DNA of 64,000 nucleotides, taken from NCBI GenBank assembly GCA_049610385.1, contig JBMYZL010000005.1:81971-145970 (forward strand). The letters run 5' to 3'. Made by a program: the position numbers and the translations under genes. This document shows positions 42,755-52,851 of the stretch, piece by piece. Source of the stretch: JBMYZL01 sp049610385. Its GTDB lineage: Bacteria > Bacteroidota > Bacteroidia > Flavobacteriales_D > Sanyastnellaceae. The notes beneath the pieces were generated by a model. The model was not told where the DNA came from. It was given only the letters and a program-made list of their open reading frames with translations, and did not search any database. Position 1 is the first letter of the stretch, and every line of letters starts with the position of its first letter.

Positions 42755-45700
42755 ATGAACCAAAAAACACATTTTGCTTTCATCCACTCACCTTTGTGGT
42801 TGGTGATGTTGATCATCCTTTTGGGGAAAGGAGTGGTTCTAGCTCAGATGTCATTTCCCATGGAAGATGGCATGGTGCAGACCTGTGAAGGCATTTTTCG
42901 TGATGACGGAAACAATGGTCCCTACTCTGGAGATGAGCTGGTCTTTACCATTTGCCCTGATAATGCCACTGATTTTATCAGCATTGACTTTTTGGCCTTC
43001 AACATTTACTCCAATCCCAACCCGAACAACAGCGATTATTTGCTGATTTTTGATGGAGACAACACAGGGGAAACATCTTTGGGCAGTTACACTGGATCGC
43101 AATTACAAGGATTGCAGGTGTCGTCCACTGTTAACAACACATCCGGTTGCCTGACCTTTCAATTGATTTCGCCCTCCAACAATGTGGACGGCCTCGCGGG
43201 TTGGGAGGGAAATATTCAATGTGGTACGCCTTGCGCAAACCTTGTTTCTGCTGGAGGGCTGGTTGGACCCACAGATTTGGTCAACAACATCCCAGCGGCT
43301 TCCATCTGTGTGGGTGATGAGGTCACTTTTGAGGATTTGGGGAGCACAGTCGACCCTGGCTACATGATTGAGAATTGGACATGGATTTTTGGTGACGGAG
43401 ACACTTTGACCATGGAAGATGACAGTGATGTATCCCATGTGTTCGTTGATCCGGGGGCTTATCCGGTCCAACTTTCAGTCAGTTATCCGAATGATGGTGG
43501 CGTTTGCACATCGTTGAACCTGGACCCGATGTTGGTCTTGGTCTCAACCTTGCCATTGTTCAATACGGAGTTGGAGAGTCCGATTTGCACGGGAACGACA
43601 GCTGTAGAAGGGGTCATGGATGGCACTCCGGTGGGGTCCATCATTTGGACGGATGCACCCAGCTATGATGCACCGACCATTTCACCGACTGGATTTGACG
43701 GTGGCTTTACTTACTGTTCACAGCTGGAACTCGATGTGTTTCCGGCGGGTTCGGTTTTGGAATCTTGTGAGGATTTGATCCAAATTGACGCCTACATGGA
43801 ACACAGTTATCTCGGTGATTTGGACATCAACATCTCTTGTCCGAATGGAACGACGGTAACCTTGCAAACACAAGGAGGGGGAGCCACGTTTTTGGGCGAG
43901 CCCGTGGACGTTGAAGACGATTTGACAGAAGGGGTTTGTTATGGATACGGCTGGAGTGAAAATTCCACTTTGGGCCAAATCGAAGATCCCGCCAATGCCA
44001 CGCAAGTTTTTTACACCGATGCCTTGGGCAATCCAGAGTCAGGAAACATTGTGAACCCAGGGATTTATGAGCCAGAGGGCTCGCTGTGCGATTTGGTTGG
44101 GTGTCCACTCAATGGTACTTGGGAATTTTGCTTCACGGATTATCTGGGGTTGGACAACGGATTTGTCTGCACTTGGAATTTGATTTTGAACCCGGACTTG
44201 TATCCCGGTGCCATCGTCATTGAACCTGAAATTGTAACAGCCGAGTGGGACATCAGCCCCTACATTGGATCGACAGATATTGATGTAGACATGAACCCTG
44301 ATGACCCGATGATTTTGGACATCAATGCGACAACGCCTGGTACTTATCCATTCACATTCAACATTGTGAATGACTTTGGTTGCGCGGCTGATACAACAGT
44401 TGTCCTCGAAGTCCTCGATCCACCTGTGGTTTCAGCGGGGCTTGACTTCACGATTTGTGGTGATGGAAATCTACAAGCATTTGTCCCAGGTTTGCCTGAG
44501 CCAGTTTGCAGTGATGATGCAGGTTCTTATACCTTTTGCTATCCGAGTGGGTCCAATTCCTCTTTCACCTATTGTCCGGATGAAGGGGAAGAAGGGAACA
44601 CATTCATGACGGTTCAGTTTTTGTCTGGGGGTGTGGAGTGGTTTTTTGACGAATTCTACGTTTATGATGGTCCAGACAACACGGGCGACTTGTTGGTGAA
44701 TCCCCCATTCTACGGAAATGAAGGTGACCTTAGTGGTTTGTCTTTCACAGCTACAAATGAGACGGGATGCCTGACGCTAGAAGTCGTGCCAGACTTTGTG
44801 ATTGACTGTGAGAGTTCAGAAAACATCGCACCATGGGAATATGTCGTGGGATGCACAAACACAGGGGATGTCCAATGGAGTTGGACGCCAGAAGAATACT
44901 TGCAAAGTGCAAACGGCCCCTCTCCGGCCTTGGGTGATTTGGGTTTTGACCCCATCACTTTCGAAGTGTTCGGGGAATGGTCTTTTTTGCCGGGCTGTGG
45001 CTCAACAGATCAAGTAACGGTCGGAACGGGATACAGCATGAATGTATCAGGAATTGACCCCACTTGTTTCCAAAACGATGGAGAGATTACTGTCGTTCTC
45101 GACGTATACAATTCAGATGGGCCTTGGAACATCACGTTGTGGGATGCGGAAACTGGGAATCAGGTGACCCAGGCATTCTCTGCAACCGGTGCAAATCCCA
45201 TTGTCTTTTCCGGTCTGGTATCTGGCAATTACGAAGTGGTTTCAGCGGACCCCACTTGTGAAATTGTGGAGGAATGGGTGCTCACGGCGCCAGAAGTACC
45301 GGAGTTGATTGTTTCAAATGACACCACCATATGTTTGAATGGTGAAGCTGTACTCAGCGCCTTTTTGGAACCTGCCCAGCCCATGGAGACTTTCGCTTGG
45401 TCCACGGGCCAATCGGGAACTTCTATCAGCGTAGGTCCCAATGGTCCGGCCTATTTCACAGTTCAGGCCACTTATGATTTGGGCTGCGTTTCAGAGGTGG
45501 GTACCATTTGGGTGGATTTGCATGATCCATTGAGTTTGACCCTTGAGCCTGGTGGCGCTGTATGTCCGGAAGATTCGATTTGGGTCGGTGTTCAAGCGGT
45601 CACAGGTGGATTGCCATCCTACAACTACAGTTGGTCTGGCCTGCCTGCTCCATCGGGTGATGGATTTTGGGCATCCCCTGAATTGACCACTGTGGTGTGC

Positions 45701-46573
45701 GCGACAGTGACAGACGCCTGTGAGACGCCCGCTGTCGATGCCTGCGTTGAAATCTTGGTGCCGGATCCAGTCAATGCTGATTTTGCAGCAGACACCTTGG
45801 GTGGATGCCATCCATTGGTGGTCAACTTTACATCCAATGCCATGCCCGGGAATGATGGAATTGCCCAATACAATTGGACTTTTGGAGATGGAACGGTGCT
45901 CAACAGCGGTGTTTCACCTGAAGCGGCTCACAGCTACCTCGACAATGGATTGTTTACAGTGACCTCCATTTTGACAACGGAAGCAGGATGTCTTTATGAA
46001 TACACTGCAGAAAATCTGATCGAGACTTTTGAACCACCAGTGGCTTCCTTCTTGGGTGAACCCTTGATTACTTCGCTTCCTGAGACGCGTGTTGAGTTTT
46101 TTAATTACAGCACTTTTGCGACTTCTTTCCTTTGGGAATTTGGGGATTTGGATACGAGCGAGATGTACGAAACCGACTATACATTTCCGGACAACCAATC
46201 AGGGGTTTACGAAGTCACGTTGCATGCCATGAATGATTGGGGCTGTCACAGTGAAATTTCCCGAAATGTGTTGATCAACGAGAGTTTCACCTTGTTTATT
46301 CCTTCTGGATTTACACCGGATCAAGATGGTCTAAACGATGGGTGGGTTCTCGCTGGTTTGGATGTGGATGAATCCGACTTTTTGGTCCAGGTATTTGATC
46401 GTTGGGGAAATGTGGTGTATTCGTCGAATGATATACATGAGGTCTGGCAAGGAGACAACCAACAAGGTGATTATTTCGTTGCGGACGGAACCTATACATA
46501 TATGGTCATTACACGTTCTCTGGCTACAGGCGATCGAAAAGAAGTGTTTGGAACGATTACTTTAACACGTTAA
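42755..46573 (+). CDS. Giant secreted protein with CUB-like, PKD, P-domain-like and type B T9SS signal (paralogue 1)
   Basis: 1272 residues with a signal peptide (~1-31, ending VVLAQ). Domain order from sequence patterns: CUB-like 1 (~40-155, IFDGDNTGETSLGSYTG), PKD 1 (~182-265), proprotein-convertase P-domain-like (~302-485, EHSYLGDLDINISCPNG), beta linker, CUB-like 2 (~585-706), and Ig/SprB-like beta repeats (~765-1010). PKD 2 and 3 (~1010-1180) and a CHU_C type B sorting domain (~1180-1272, IPSGFTPDQDGLNDGW, VFDRWGNVVYSS) complete it. It is rich in Cys and Asp, with Ca-binding likely. It is probably a cell-surface adhesin or matrix protein exported by T9SS. No PorP/SprF-like partner gene is adjacent. 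Confidence 0.88.
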   Translation: MNQKTHFAFIHSPLWLVMLIILLGKGVVLAQMSFPMEDGMVQTCEGIFRDDGNNGPYSGDELVFTICPDNATDFISIDFLAFNIYSNPNPNNSDYLLIFDGDNTGETSLGSYTGSQLQGLQVSSTVNNTSGCLTFQLISPSNNVDGLAGWEGNIQCGTPCANLVSAGGLVGPTDLVNNIPAASICVGDEVTFEDLGSTVDPGYMIENWTWIFGDGDTLTMEDDSDVSHVFVDPGAYPVQLSVSYPNDGGVCTSLNLDPMLVLVSTLPLFNTELESPICTGTTAVEGVMDGTPVGSIIWTDAPSYDAPTISPTGFDGGFTYCSQLELDVFPAGSVLESCEDLIQIDAYMEHSYLGDLDINISCPNGTTVTLQTQGGGATFLGEPVDVEDDLTEGVCYGYGWSENSTLGQIEDPANATQVFYTDALGNPESGNIVNPGIYEPEGSLCDLVGCPLNGTWEFCFTDYLGLDNGFVCTWNLILNPDLYPGAIVIEPEIVTAEWDISPYIGSTDIDVDMNPDDPMILDINATTPGTYPFTFNIVNDFGCAADTTVVLEVLDPPVVSAGLDFTICGDGNLQAFVPGLPEPVCSDDAGSYTFCYPSGSNSSFTYCPDEGEEGNTFMTVQFLSGGVEWFFDEFYVYDGPDNTGDLLVNPPFYGNEGDLSGLSFTATNETGCLTLEVVPDFVIDCESSENIAPWEYVVGCTNTGDVQWSWTPEEYLQSANGPSPALGDLGFDPITFEVFGEWSFLPGCGSTDQVTVGTGYSMNVSGIDPTCFQNDGEITVVLDVYNSDGPWNITLWDAETGNQVTQAFSATGANPIVFSGLVSGNYEVVSADPTCEIVEEWVLTAPEVPELIVSNDTTICLNGEAVLSAFLEPAQPMETFAWSTGQSGTSISVGPNGPAYFTVQATYDLGCVSEVGTIWVDLHDPLSLTLEPGGAVCPEDSIWVGVQAVTGGLPSYNYSWSGLPAPSGDGFWASPELTTVVCATVTDACETPAVDACVEILVPDPVNADFAADTLGGCHPLVVNFTSNAMPGNDGIAQYNWTFGDGTVLNSGVSPEAAHSYLDNGLFTVTSILTTEAGCLYEYTAENLIETFEPPVASFLGEPLITSLPETRVEFFNYSTFATSFLWEFGDLDTSEMYETDYTFPDNQSGVYEVTLHAMNDWGCHSEISRNVLINESFTLFIPSGFTPDQDGLNDGWVLAGLDVDESDFLVQVFDRWGNVVYSSNDIHEVWQGDNQQGDYFVADGTYTYMVITRSLATGDRKEVFGTITLTR

Positions 46574-46575
46574 TC

Positions 46576-49500
46576 ATGAGTTGGAAGGTTTCCAGTTTTT
46601 CCTTGTGTTTTTTGGTGTTGCTGGCGAATTCCCAATCCTTGGGTCAAACGACGGTTTTTACCATGTCCAATGCGACCGTTACGGCATGCGCGGATGAGAA
46701 TTCGGTTTATTCATTTTTCGATGATGAGGAGCAAGAGCCATACTCGGATGGGAGTTACACGATGACCATTTGTCCTGATGATGAGAATGATGCCTTGATT
46801 GTTCAGTTTTATGCGTTTTCTCTGTTCCAATCTGCGGTGAATGGGCAGAGTGATGTCTTGAGTATTTTTGATGGACCCAACACATCAAGCCCCTCTTTGG
46901 GATCTTATACTGGGGATGATCTCCAAGGCATCACCATTTCAGCCACTTCATCAAATGATGGTGGCTGCTTGACGTTCGTGTTCAATGTGAATACCGGAAG
47001 CGGCGGAAGTGTATTTCTGAACGGATGGGAGGCAGAGGTGACCTGCGGAACGCCTTGTGAGACACCGTTTGCCGATGGCCAAATTTTGAGTGAATTTGAG
47101 GAAATTGACGGGATACCGATCATTAAATTGTGCATAGGAGAATCAGCAACTTTCGGCGATGAAGGGTCAAATGTGCCAAGTGGATTGTTTGAAATTGAAG
47201 AATACATCTGGGATTGGGGCGACGGCACAGTGGATACCTTGAATTCTGCATCCAATGCGACCCACACGTTTAACGATGCTGGGGCATACAACGTTGATTT
47301 TTCTGTTTCCTATTTCAATGGGACCAATGACTGTGTTTCTTTGAATTTGGAGCCGATGGTTGTTTGGGTAAGTACACCCGCTCAATTCAATACAGAAGTG
47401 CTGTCACCCATTTGTGTGGGACCGGGTTCATTTTCTGCTGAGGTCGACGCGAGTCCGGTTGCATCCGATTTGTGGACAGACGCTCCGAGCTTCGATGCGC
47501 CATCGATTGCATCAACTGGATTTGGAGCGGGTGTGACCTACACATCAGAAATCACCTTCAATTTTTTTGAACCCGACGCAACCCTAGAGGATTGCGATGA
47601 TCTGATAGCCATTCATGCGGCCATGGAGCATTCATATCTCGGTGATCTCGACATCTTCATTGAATGCCCAAATGGAACCCAAGTTTTGTTGCAAGATCAA
47701 GCCGGTGGCGGGACATTTCTGGGCGAGCCTGTTGATGTAGAGGCTGATTTTACAGAAGGTTTATGTTATGACTACGGTTGGCAGGAAGGTTCGACATTGG
47801 GAACGTTAGATCAAGGTCCGACAACATTTACAAATTACACGAACACGAATGGGATGGCGGCTTCTGGCAACATTTTGGACCCGGGTCTTTATACGCCATA
47901 TGAATCCTTGTGTGATTTGGTGGGTTGTCCCTTGAACGGGACATGGCAGTTGGGATTTACAGATATGCTTGCATTGGACAATGGGTTCATGTGCACTTGG
48001 AGTTTGGAATTTGACCCCAGCTTGTTGCCTGGTGTGACGGTGATTCAACCTCAAATTGAATATTTGAATTGGGACTTCACGAGCATCTCTTCTGATGACT
48101 TGGAGATTACGGTCAATCCAAGTGACTCTGCATTTTTGGACATCCAGGCTTTTGAGGCAGGCGTTTATCAAATCGGCTTGGAGGTGGAAAATGATTTTGG
48201 TTGCTCTGCAGATACCACTTTGGAAGTGGTTGTTTTTGACCCCATTGAAGTCAGTGCAGGTGGTGACCAAATCTTTTGTTCGACGGGTGCTACCCTAACG
48301 GGTTCAGTGGTTTTTGATCCTTCGGAAGGCAACTGCGATAACGATGGAGGAGAGTATTCCTATTGTTATGCATCCAATGACAACACTGCCTTCACATATT
48401 GTCCAGATGATTTAGGTCTTGGGGCTAAAATGGTGATTTCATTTTCTGCAGGTGAAATGGCTGCGGGCGATCAAATTGTAGTTTACGATGGTTCTGACAC
48501 CAGTGCCCCCATTTTGGGTTCAGTTTCAGGTGATCTTACAGGGGAGACGTTTGTTGCAACGAACAATGACGGATGCATCACACTGGCGTTTTCTTCGGAC
48601 TGGTGGACCGATTGTCAGTTCGGCGCAATGCCTCAAGCGGAATGGTGTGTGAGTTGTTTGGGAGGCTCAGATTGTGCGTTCAACTGGGATTGGACACCAT
48701 CAGTTGATTTGGCTACGCCAAATGCAAACCAATCTGCGGTCAATTCCTTTTCTGGTCAACCCACTGAGTATACATTGAGTGTCTATCCAGATGGGTATCC
48801 TGGGTGCGTCGGCAGCGATGTAGTCCAGGTTCTTCCAGGATTTGAATATACAGTTGAATTTGAACAACCCAGCTGCTTGTTGAATGATGGTGAAATCTCA
48901 GTGGAAATCACGGAAGATCCAGCGAATGGGCCCTGGTCCATTTATTTGACTTCAGGCGGCACGTTGTTGTATTCGGTGAATTCAAATGGCGGCTTGGAAA
49001 CTTTTGACAACCTCGTTCCCGATGATTATCACTTGGAAGTGTCCGGCGATGCTTGCCTTTATGAATTTGACATTGTTTTGGAAGATCCGCCGGCCCTGAC
49101 CTTGGAGGTATCCGCGGACACGACCATTTGCATTGATGGAACAGCGGTGATGCAAGTTTGGTCTGAGATGGATCCAGATCAGAATTGGATTTACACTTGG
49201 GACAATGGCCTGGGGACGGGCATGACGAAGTCTGTCAACCCCGCTGCATCAGCGACCTACAGTGTATCCGCTGTGGATGAAGACAATTGCCCTTCGGAAA
49301 CGGAATCCATTGAGGTTTTCGTGCAGGATTCACTCTCTATTCAGGGCTTCTTGGGAGCGGATTTGATTTGCACAGGGGCCGCGGCTCAATTGCAAGTAGA
49401 AGGAAGTGATGGAGGGTCAGGTTTGGGGTATGCATATGACTGGGATTGGCAAAACATCCCGGTGGGTGCGGATGATACGGAGTTGACTCACTATCCTTCA

Positions 49501-50394
49501 TCAACGGGCACGTATTGCGTCACCTTGACGGACAATTGTGAAACTCCTCCCATTACAGAGTGCTTCGAAGTGGTGGTTGAAACCCCGATGCCGCCCACTT
49601 ACAGTGTGGATACAGCTAGGGCATGTGTACCCGGAGTGATTCAATTCACTTTGGAAAATGACACCAGCGAAGTGCAAAGTCAGTTTTGGTTCTTTGGGGA
49701 TGGTGAGGGTTCTTCGAACCAAGATCCTGCCCATGCCTACATGGAGCCAGGCTCCTATGATTTGACCTTGGAGATCACTTCGAATTTGGGTTGCACCTAT
49801 ACGGCAACGTTTGATGGCGCTATTGACATTTTCACGCCCCCGAGTGTGGGTTTCACGGCATCACCGCAACCGGCAACTGCACCCGACACGGAAATTGAAT
49901 TCGAAAGTGTCAATTCCTCCAATGTTGTGGGATGGTTCTGGCAATTTGATACGGTGAGTGATTTGGGAGTTTCGATGCAAGAAAATCCGATATTCAAGTT
50001 CCCCATTGATCGTGGCGGTCTTTACCCTGTCACACTGGTGGTCACGGATGAAAATGGTTGTTCCAATCAGGTCACCAGGTACGTCGAAATTTTTGACTTG
50101 TACAATTTGTTCATCCCCACCAGCTTCACGCCCAACAATGACGGGGTCAATGATGCATTCAAAATTGAAGGAACGGACATTGACCCAGATCGATTCTTGC
50201 TTCAAGTATTTGATCGCTGGGGAAGCAAGGTCTTCGAGACCACGGATCCTCAAGCGGTATGGCACGGTCCAGCATCTGGTGATTCTGAATATTTCGTTCA
50301 GGACAATCTGTACACCTATCGGGTGATCGTTTACAGCTTGTCTCTTTCAGGCAATCGCCGGGAAATCACGGGTTACGTTACTGTGCTTCGTTGA
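46576..50394 (+). CDS. Giant secreted protein, paralogue 2 of the preceding gene, type B T9SS signal
   Basis: Also exactly 1272 residues and with the same domain order: signal peptide (~1-24), CUB-like, PKD (IWDWGDGTVD), P-domain-like with EHSYLGDLDIFIECPNG, CUB-like 2, Ig/SprB-like repeats, and a PKD (FWFFGDGEGSSNQDPAH). A second PKD-like domain and CHU_C (IPTSFTPNNDGVNDAF, VFDRWGSKVFET) follow. It starts 2 bases after the first paralogue's stop, so both are made from one transcript. The proteins are clearly homologous along their whole length but diverged, so the duplication is not recent. The 3' end overlaps the convergent M1 peptidase gene by 17 bases. Confidence 0.88.
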   Translation: MSWKVSSFSLCFLVLLANSQSLGQTTVFTMSNATVTACADENSVYSFFDDEEQEPYSDGSYTMTICPDDENDALIVQFYAFSLFQSAVNGQSDVLSIFDGPNTSSPSLGSYTGDDLQGITISATSSNDGGCLTFVFNVNTGSGGSVFLNGWEAEVTCGTPCETPFADGQILSEFEEIDGIPIIKLCIGESATFGDEGSNVPSGLFEIEEYIWDWGDGTVDTLNSASNATHTFNDAGAYNVDFSVSYFNGTNDCVSLNLEPMVVWVSTPAQFNTEVLSPICVGPGSFSAEVDASPVASDLWTDAPSFDAPSIASTGFGAGVTYTSEITFNFFEPDATLEDCDDLIAIHAAMEHSYLGDLDIFIECPNGTQVLLQDQAGGGTFLGEPVDVEADFTEGLCYDYGWQEGSTLGTLDQGPTTFTNYTNTNGMAASGNILDPGLYTPYESLCDLVGCPLNGTWQLGFTDMLALDNGFMCTWSLEFDPSLLPGVTVIQPQIEYLNWDFTSISSDDLEITVNPSDSAFLDIQAFEAGVYQIGLEVENDFGCSADTTLEVVVFDPIEVSAGGDQIFCSTGATLTGSVVFDPSEGNCDNDGGEYSYCYASNDNTAFTYCPDDLGLGAKMVISFSAGEMAAGDQIVVYDGSDTSAPILGSVSGDLTGETFVATNNDGCITLAFSSDWWTDCQFGAMPQAEWCVSCLGGSDCAFNWDWTPSVDLATPNANQSAVNSFSGQPTEYTLSVYPDGYPGCVGSDVVQVLPGFEYTVEFEQPSCLLNDGEISVEITEDPANGPWSIYLTSGGTLLYSVNSNGGLETFDNLVPDDYHLEVSGDACLYEFDIVLEDPPALTLEVSADTTICIDGTAVMQVWSEMDPDQNWIYTWDNGLGTGMTKSVNPAASATYSVSAVDEDNCPSETESIEVFVQDSLSIQGFLGADLICTGAAAQLQVEGSDGGSGLGYAYDWDWQNIPVGADDTELTHYPSSTGTYCVTLTDNCETPPITECFEVVVETPMPPTYSVDTARACVPGVIQFTLENDTSEVQSQFWFFGDGEGSSNQDPAHAYMEPGSYDLTLEITSNLGCTYTATFDGAIDIFTPPSVGFTASPQPATAPDTEIEFESVNSSNVVGWFWQFDTVSDLGVSMQENPIFKFPIDRGGLYPVTLVVTDENGCSNQVTRYVEIFDLYNLFIPTSFTPNNDGVNDAFKIEGTDIDPDRFLLQVFDRWGSKVFETTDPQAVWHGPASGDSEYFVQDNLYTYRVIVYSLSLSGNRREITGYVTVLR

Positions 50395-52282
50395 ACCCAA
50401 GCAAAGGGTCCATCGTGCCGGTCGCAACGCTGTGGTAATTGGGGCGTGCTTTCCTGTAGATGTCCATGCCCATTTCCAATTGCCCAGTTTCTTTCATGGC
50501 TCGGTACAATGGGGTGAGGTACTTTCTGCGTCCAATGCTGACTAGGAATTTTTCCAACCGTGGATAGGCTGTTTGGTATCGGCTGTGTATGGATTGCTCC
50601 AACCAGGCGAACAACACCTCGTTGTTTCCAGTTTGGCTGATTTCCCATTGCTGATCCATTGCTGCCATCCGTGAAGCTGATGTGGTGTCGGGCAAATTCG
50701 AAAGAAACCGATACTTCTCCTGGTAGACCCACTCCGCCCAAGGCAGATCTTTGGTGGCCAATCGGCCTGCGACCCATTCGTTCAATGAGGCGTCAACCCG
50801 TTCAATGCGTTCGCTACTGACCTTTGGACAGTTTTCAGGCAGACCTTTTCCATAAATCCATGCGTCCAATTGAATTTGCTCTGCCAAGGGCTCCCCATTC
50901 AAAGCGGGTTCTAAGAGCAATGTTCTTTCGAGATATGCGATGAAACTTTCGGTATCCATGACTTCGAATGCGTGCGACGCGAAATATTCCTTGAGGAATG
51001 CATCAAAAGTCTTGCGGCCAACCTTTTCTTCCAGAAGTCGGAGAAAGAAATACCCTTTGTCATACGCAATGGCCGTCATGCCGTCATCTGGATCTCTGTT
51101 TTTGAGGTGCAGTTTGAGGTGGGTGTCATCTGGATTTAAATCCATGATGGCCTCCACTTCGTCCACAAGTCCCTGGTAGCTCAATGTGGCCAGCATTTCA
51201 CTGATTTCGGCACCATAAACCGCTTCCATGATGCGTTGCTCGAAGTACACAGTAAATCCTTCATTGAGCCAGAAATCATCCCATGTCGCATTGGTCACCA
51301 AATTCCCGGACCAGCTGTGGGCCAACTCGTGTGCCACCAAGGCCACAAGGCTCCGGTCTCCTGCTATGATGGTAGGCGTTGCAAATGTCAAACGCGGATT
51401 CTCCATGCCCCCAAAGGGAAAAGCAGCGGGCAAAACCAGCAAATCGTATCGTTCCCAGGCGTATTTGCCGTACAAGGCCTCCGCAGCCACCAACAAGTCT
51501 TCCATCTCAGCAAACTCCCACGCTGCGGCGTCGATCAACTCTGGTACGGCGTAGACCCCTGTATGCGCTCCAACCGATTGAAATTGAACATCGCCCACTG
51601 CCATGGCCAGCAAATAAGATGGAATGGGCTGATTCATTTGGAAGTCATAGTGGCCGTCTGGGGACTTTGCTGTTGGGTTCTTTGCGCTCATGAGGGCCAT
51701 CAACCCAGGAGGAACATCCAAATGTGCATCATAAGTAAATCGAATCCCTGGACTGTCTTGGCAGGGAATCCAAGTCCGAGCCAAAATGGCCTGACTTTGC
51801 GTAAAAACGAAGGGAGATTCTCCATCGACCCAGAGGAGTGCTCTGGCGGATGGTGAAGTTTGGTAGGTGATGGACACCGATTGAGTGGCTGGAGAGATGG
51901 GGATGCTCAATGAAGATCCGACAAATGGCATGGCAGGTCCCATTTCGAATTCTACAGCTTTTCCGTCCACAAAGACCTTCTGGATATCTAAACTCTCTGT
52001 ATCGAATAAGATTCGCTTTGCATTGGAAGCCGCGGTCACCTGGTAGACAGCTTTTCCCTGGATGATCTTGGATTCGAAATCAATGGATGCAGTCCAGTCC
52101 AAGTGTGTGACACGCGCTTCTTCAGGCTTGCTAAATGAATGGTGATCTGTTGCCCTTTTCATCTCGGCCACTTTTTGGCGCTTTCCATTTGAAGAAGTGT
52201 TGCCTGATGGATTCGACTCGGAGCATGCCACAACAAGCATCCAGATGGCAACCATTGAACCAAGGAGGTGAGAATTTTTCAT
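50378..52282 (-). CDS. M1 family aminopeptidase, lipoprotein (leukotriene-A4-hydrolase-like)
   Basis: 634 residues from MKNSHLL. Lipobox LVVAC predicts a lipidated Cys at ~20. The zinc site HELAHSWSGN is followed by a Glu in LNEGF 18 residues after the motif. The exopeptidase motif FGGMENPR lies before it. Domains are the N-terminal beta saddle, the thermolysin-like catalytic domain and a C-terminal helical domain (~480-630) as in LTA4 hydrolase. It probably trims peptides in the periplasm. It overlaps bioY by 4 bases (ATGA) upstream and the giant-protein gene by 17 bases at the 3' end. Confidence 0.92.
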   Translation of the reverse strand: MKNSHLLGSMVAIWMLVVACSESNPSGNTSSNGKRQKVAEMKRATDHHSFSKPEEARVTHLDWTASIDFESKIIQGKAVYQVTAASNAKRILFDTESLDIQKVFVDGKAVEFEMGPAMPFVGSSLSIPISPATQSVSITYQTSPSARALLWVDGESPFVFTQSQAILARTWIPCQDSPGIRFTYDAHLDVPPGLMALMSAKNPTAKSPDGHYDFQMNQPIPSYLLAMAVGDVQFQSVGAHTGVYAVPELIDAAAWEFAEMEDLLVAAEALYGKYAWERYDLLVLPAAFPFGGMENPRLTFATPTIIAGDRSLVALVAHELAHSWSGNLVTNATWDDFWLNEGFTVYFEQRIMEAVYGAEISEMLATLSYQGLVDEVEAIMDLNPDDTHLKLHLKNRDPDDGMTAIAYDKGYFFLRLLEEKVGRKTFDAFLKEYFASHAFEVMDTESFIAYLERTLLLEPALNGEPLAEQIQLDAWIYGKGLPENCPKVSSERIERVDASLNEWVAGRLATKDLPWAEWVYQEKYRFLSNLPDTTSASRMAAMDQQWEISQTGNNEVLFAWLEQSIHSRYQTAYPRLEKFLVSIGRRKYLTPLYRAMKETGQLEMGMDIYRKARPNYHSVATGTMDPLLGFNEAQ

Positions 52283-52851
52283 GATTTGAGGGATGTTTTG
52301 GGGTGGGCGGACGTTACAATCCTGGCTACGAGAGCAATCAATATGGCCCCCATGCCACTTTTCAGCAGCAAACCGGGGACTGTCCATTTTAAAATCGCAA
52401 CCAAATCAGCTTCGATCGCGTCGAGTTGAAATTGCCATGTGAGACCCAAGGCGAGAATGATGCCTTGTCCGAGGATCATCAGGACCCCACCTTGTAACGC
52501 GTGAAACTGTCGGATTCGACCTGCGACCGCTCCTGTGACCACAGCAGCGATGGGAAAAGCCAGGAGAAAACCGGCCGTGGTTCCTTGAAATTTGACCCAT
52601 CCTGAAGAACCACCGGCAAATACAGGAAGCCCCATGCCTCCGAGCAGGAGATAGGCCAGAATCAGGACAAGCCCCAATCTCCATCCAACAAAAATGGGAA
52701 TCAAGATGACGACGAGGGATTGCAGTGTGATGGGAATGCCTTCAACGGTTTCCAGCCGAATGGGGCCGGCAATGCACAACAACGACAACAGCGCGACGGT
52801 GAGTAAGCCCTGCTGGAGGCGGGTGCCTCTCCAAATGTGTTTCTCGAACAT
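52279..52851 (-). CDS. bioY: Biotin transporter, substrate-binding S component BioY
   Basis: 190 residues with six hydrophobic helices. The BioY signature GGMGLPVFAGGSSG and the following TTAGFLLAFPIAA are present. It captures biotin for an ECF-type importer; no EcfA or EcfT gene is nearby, so it either shares an energising module encoded elsewhere or acts alone. It lies between two M1 peptidase genes, overlapping the upstream one by 1 base and the downstream one by 4 bases, so all three are translated in one chain. Confidence 0.93.
   Translation of the reverse strand: MFEKHIWRGTRLQQGLLTVALLSLLCIAGPIRLETVEGIPITLQSLVVILIPIFVGWRLGLVLILAYLLLGGMGLPVFAGGSSGWVKFQGTTAGFLLAFPIAAVVTGAVAGRIRQFHALQGGVLMILGQGIILALGLTWQFQLDAIEADLVAILKWTVPGLLLKSGMGAILIALVARIVTSAHPKTSLKS

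Noticed and set aside
42755..50394. Recent tandem duplication of the giant genes
   Set aside because: Nucleotide sequences differ throughout, even in the best conserved EHSYLGDLDI region, so the duplication is old.
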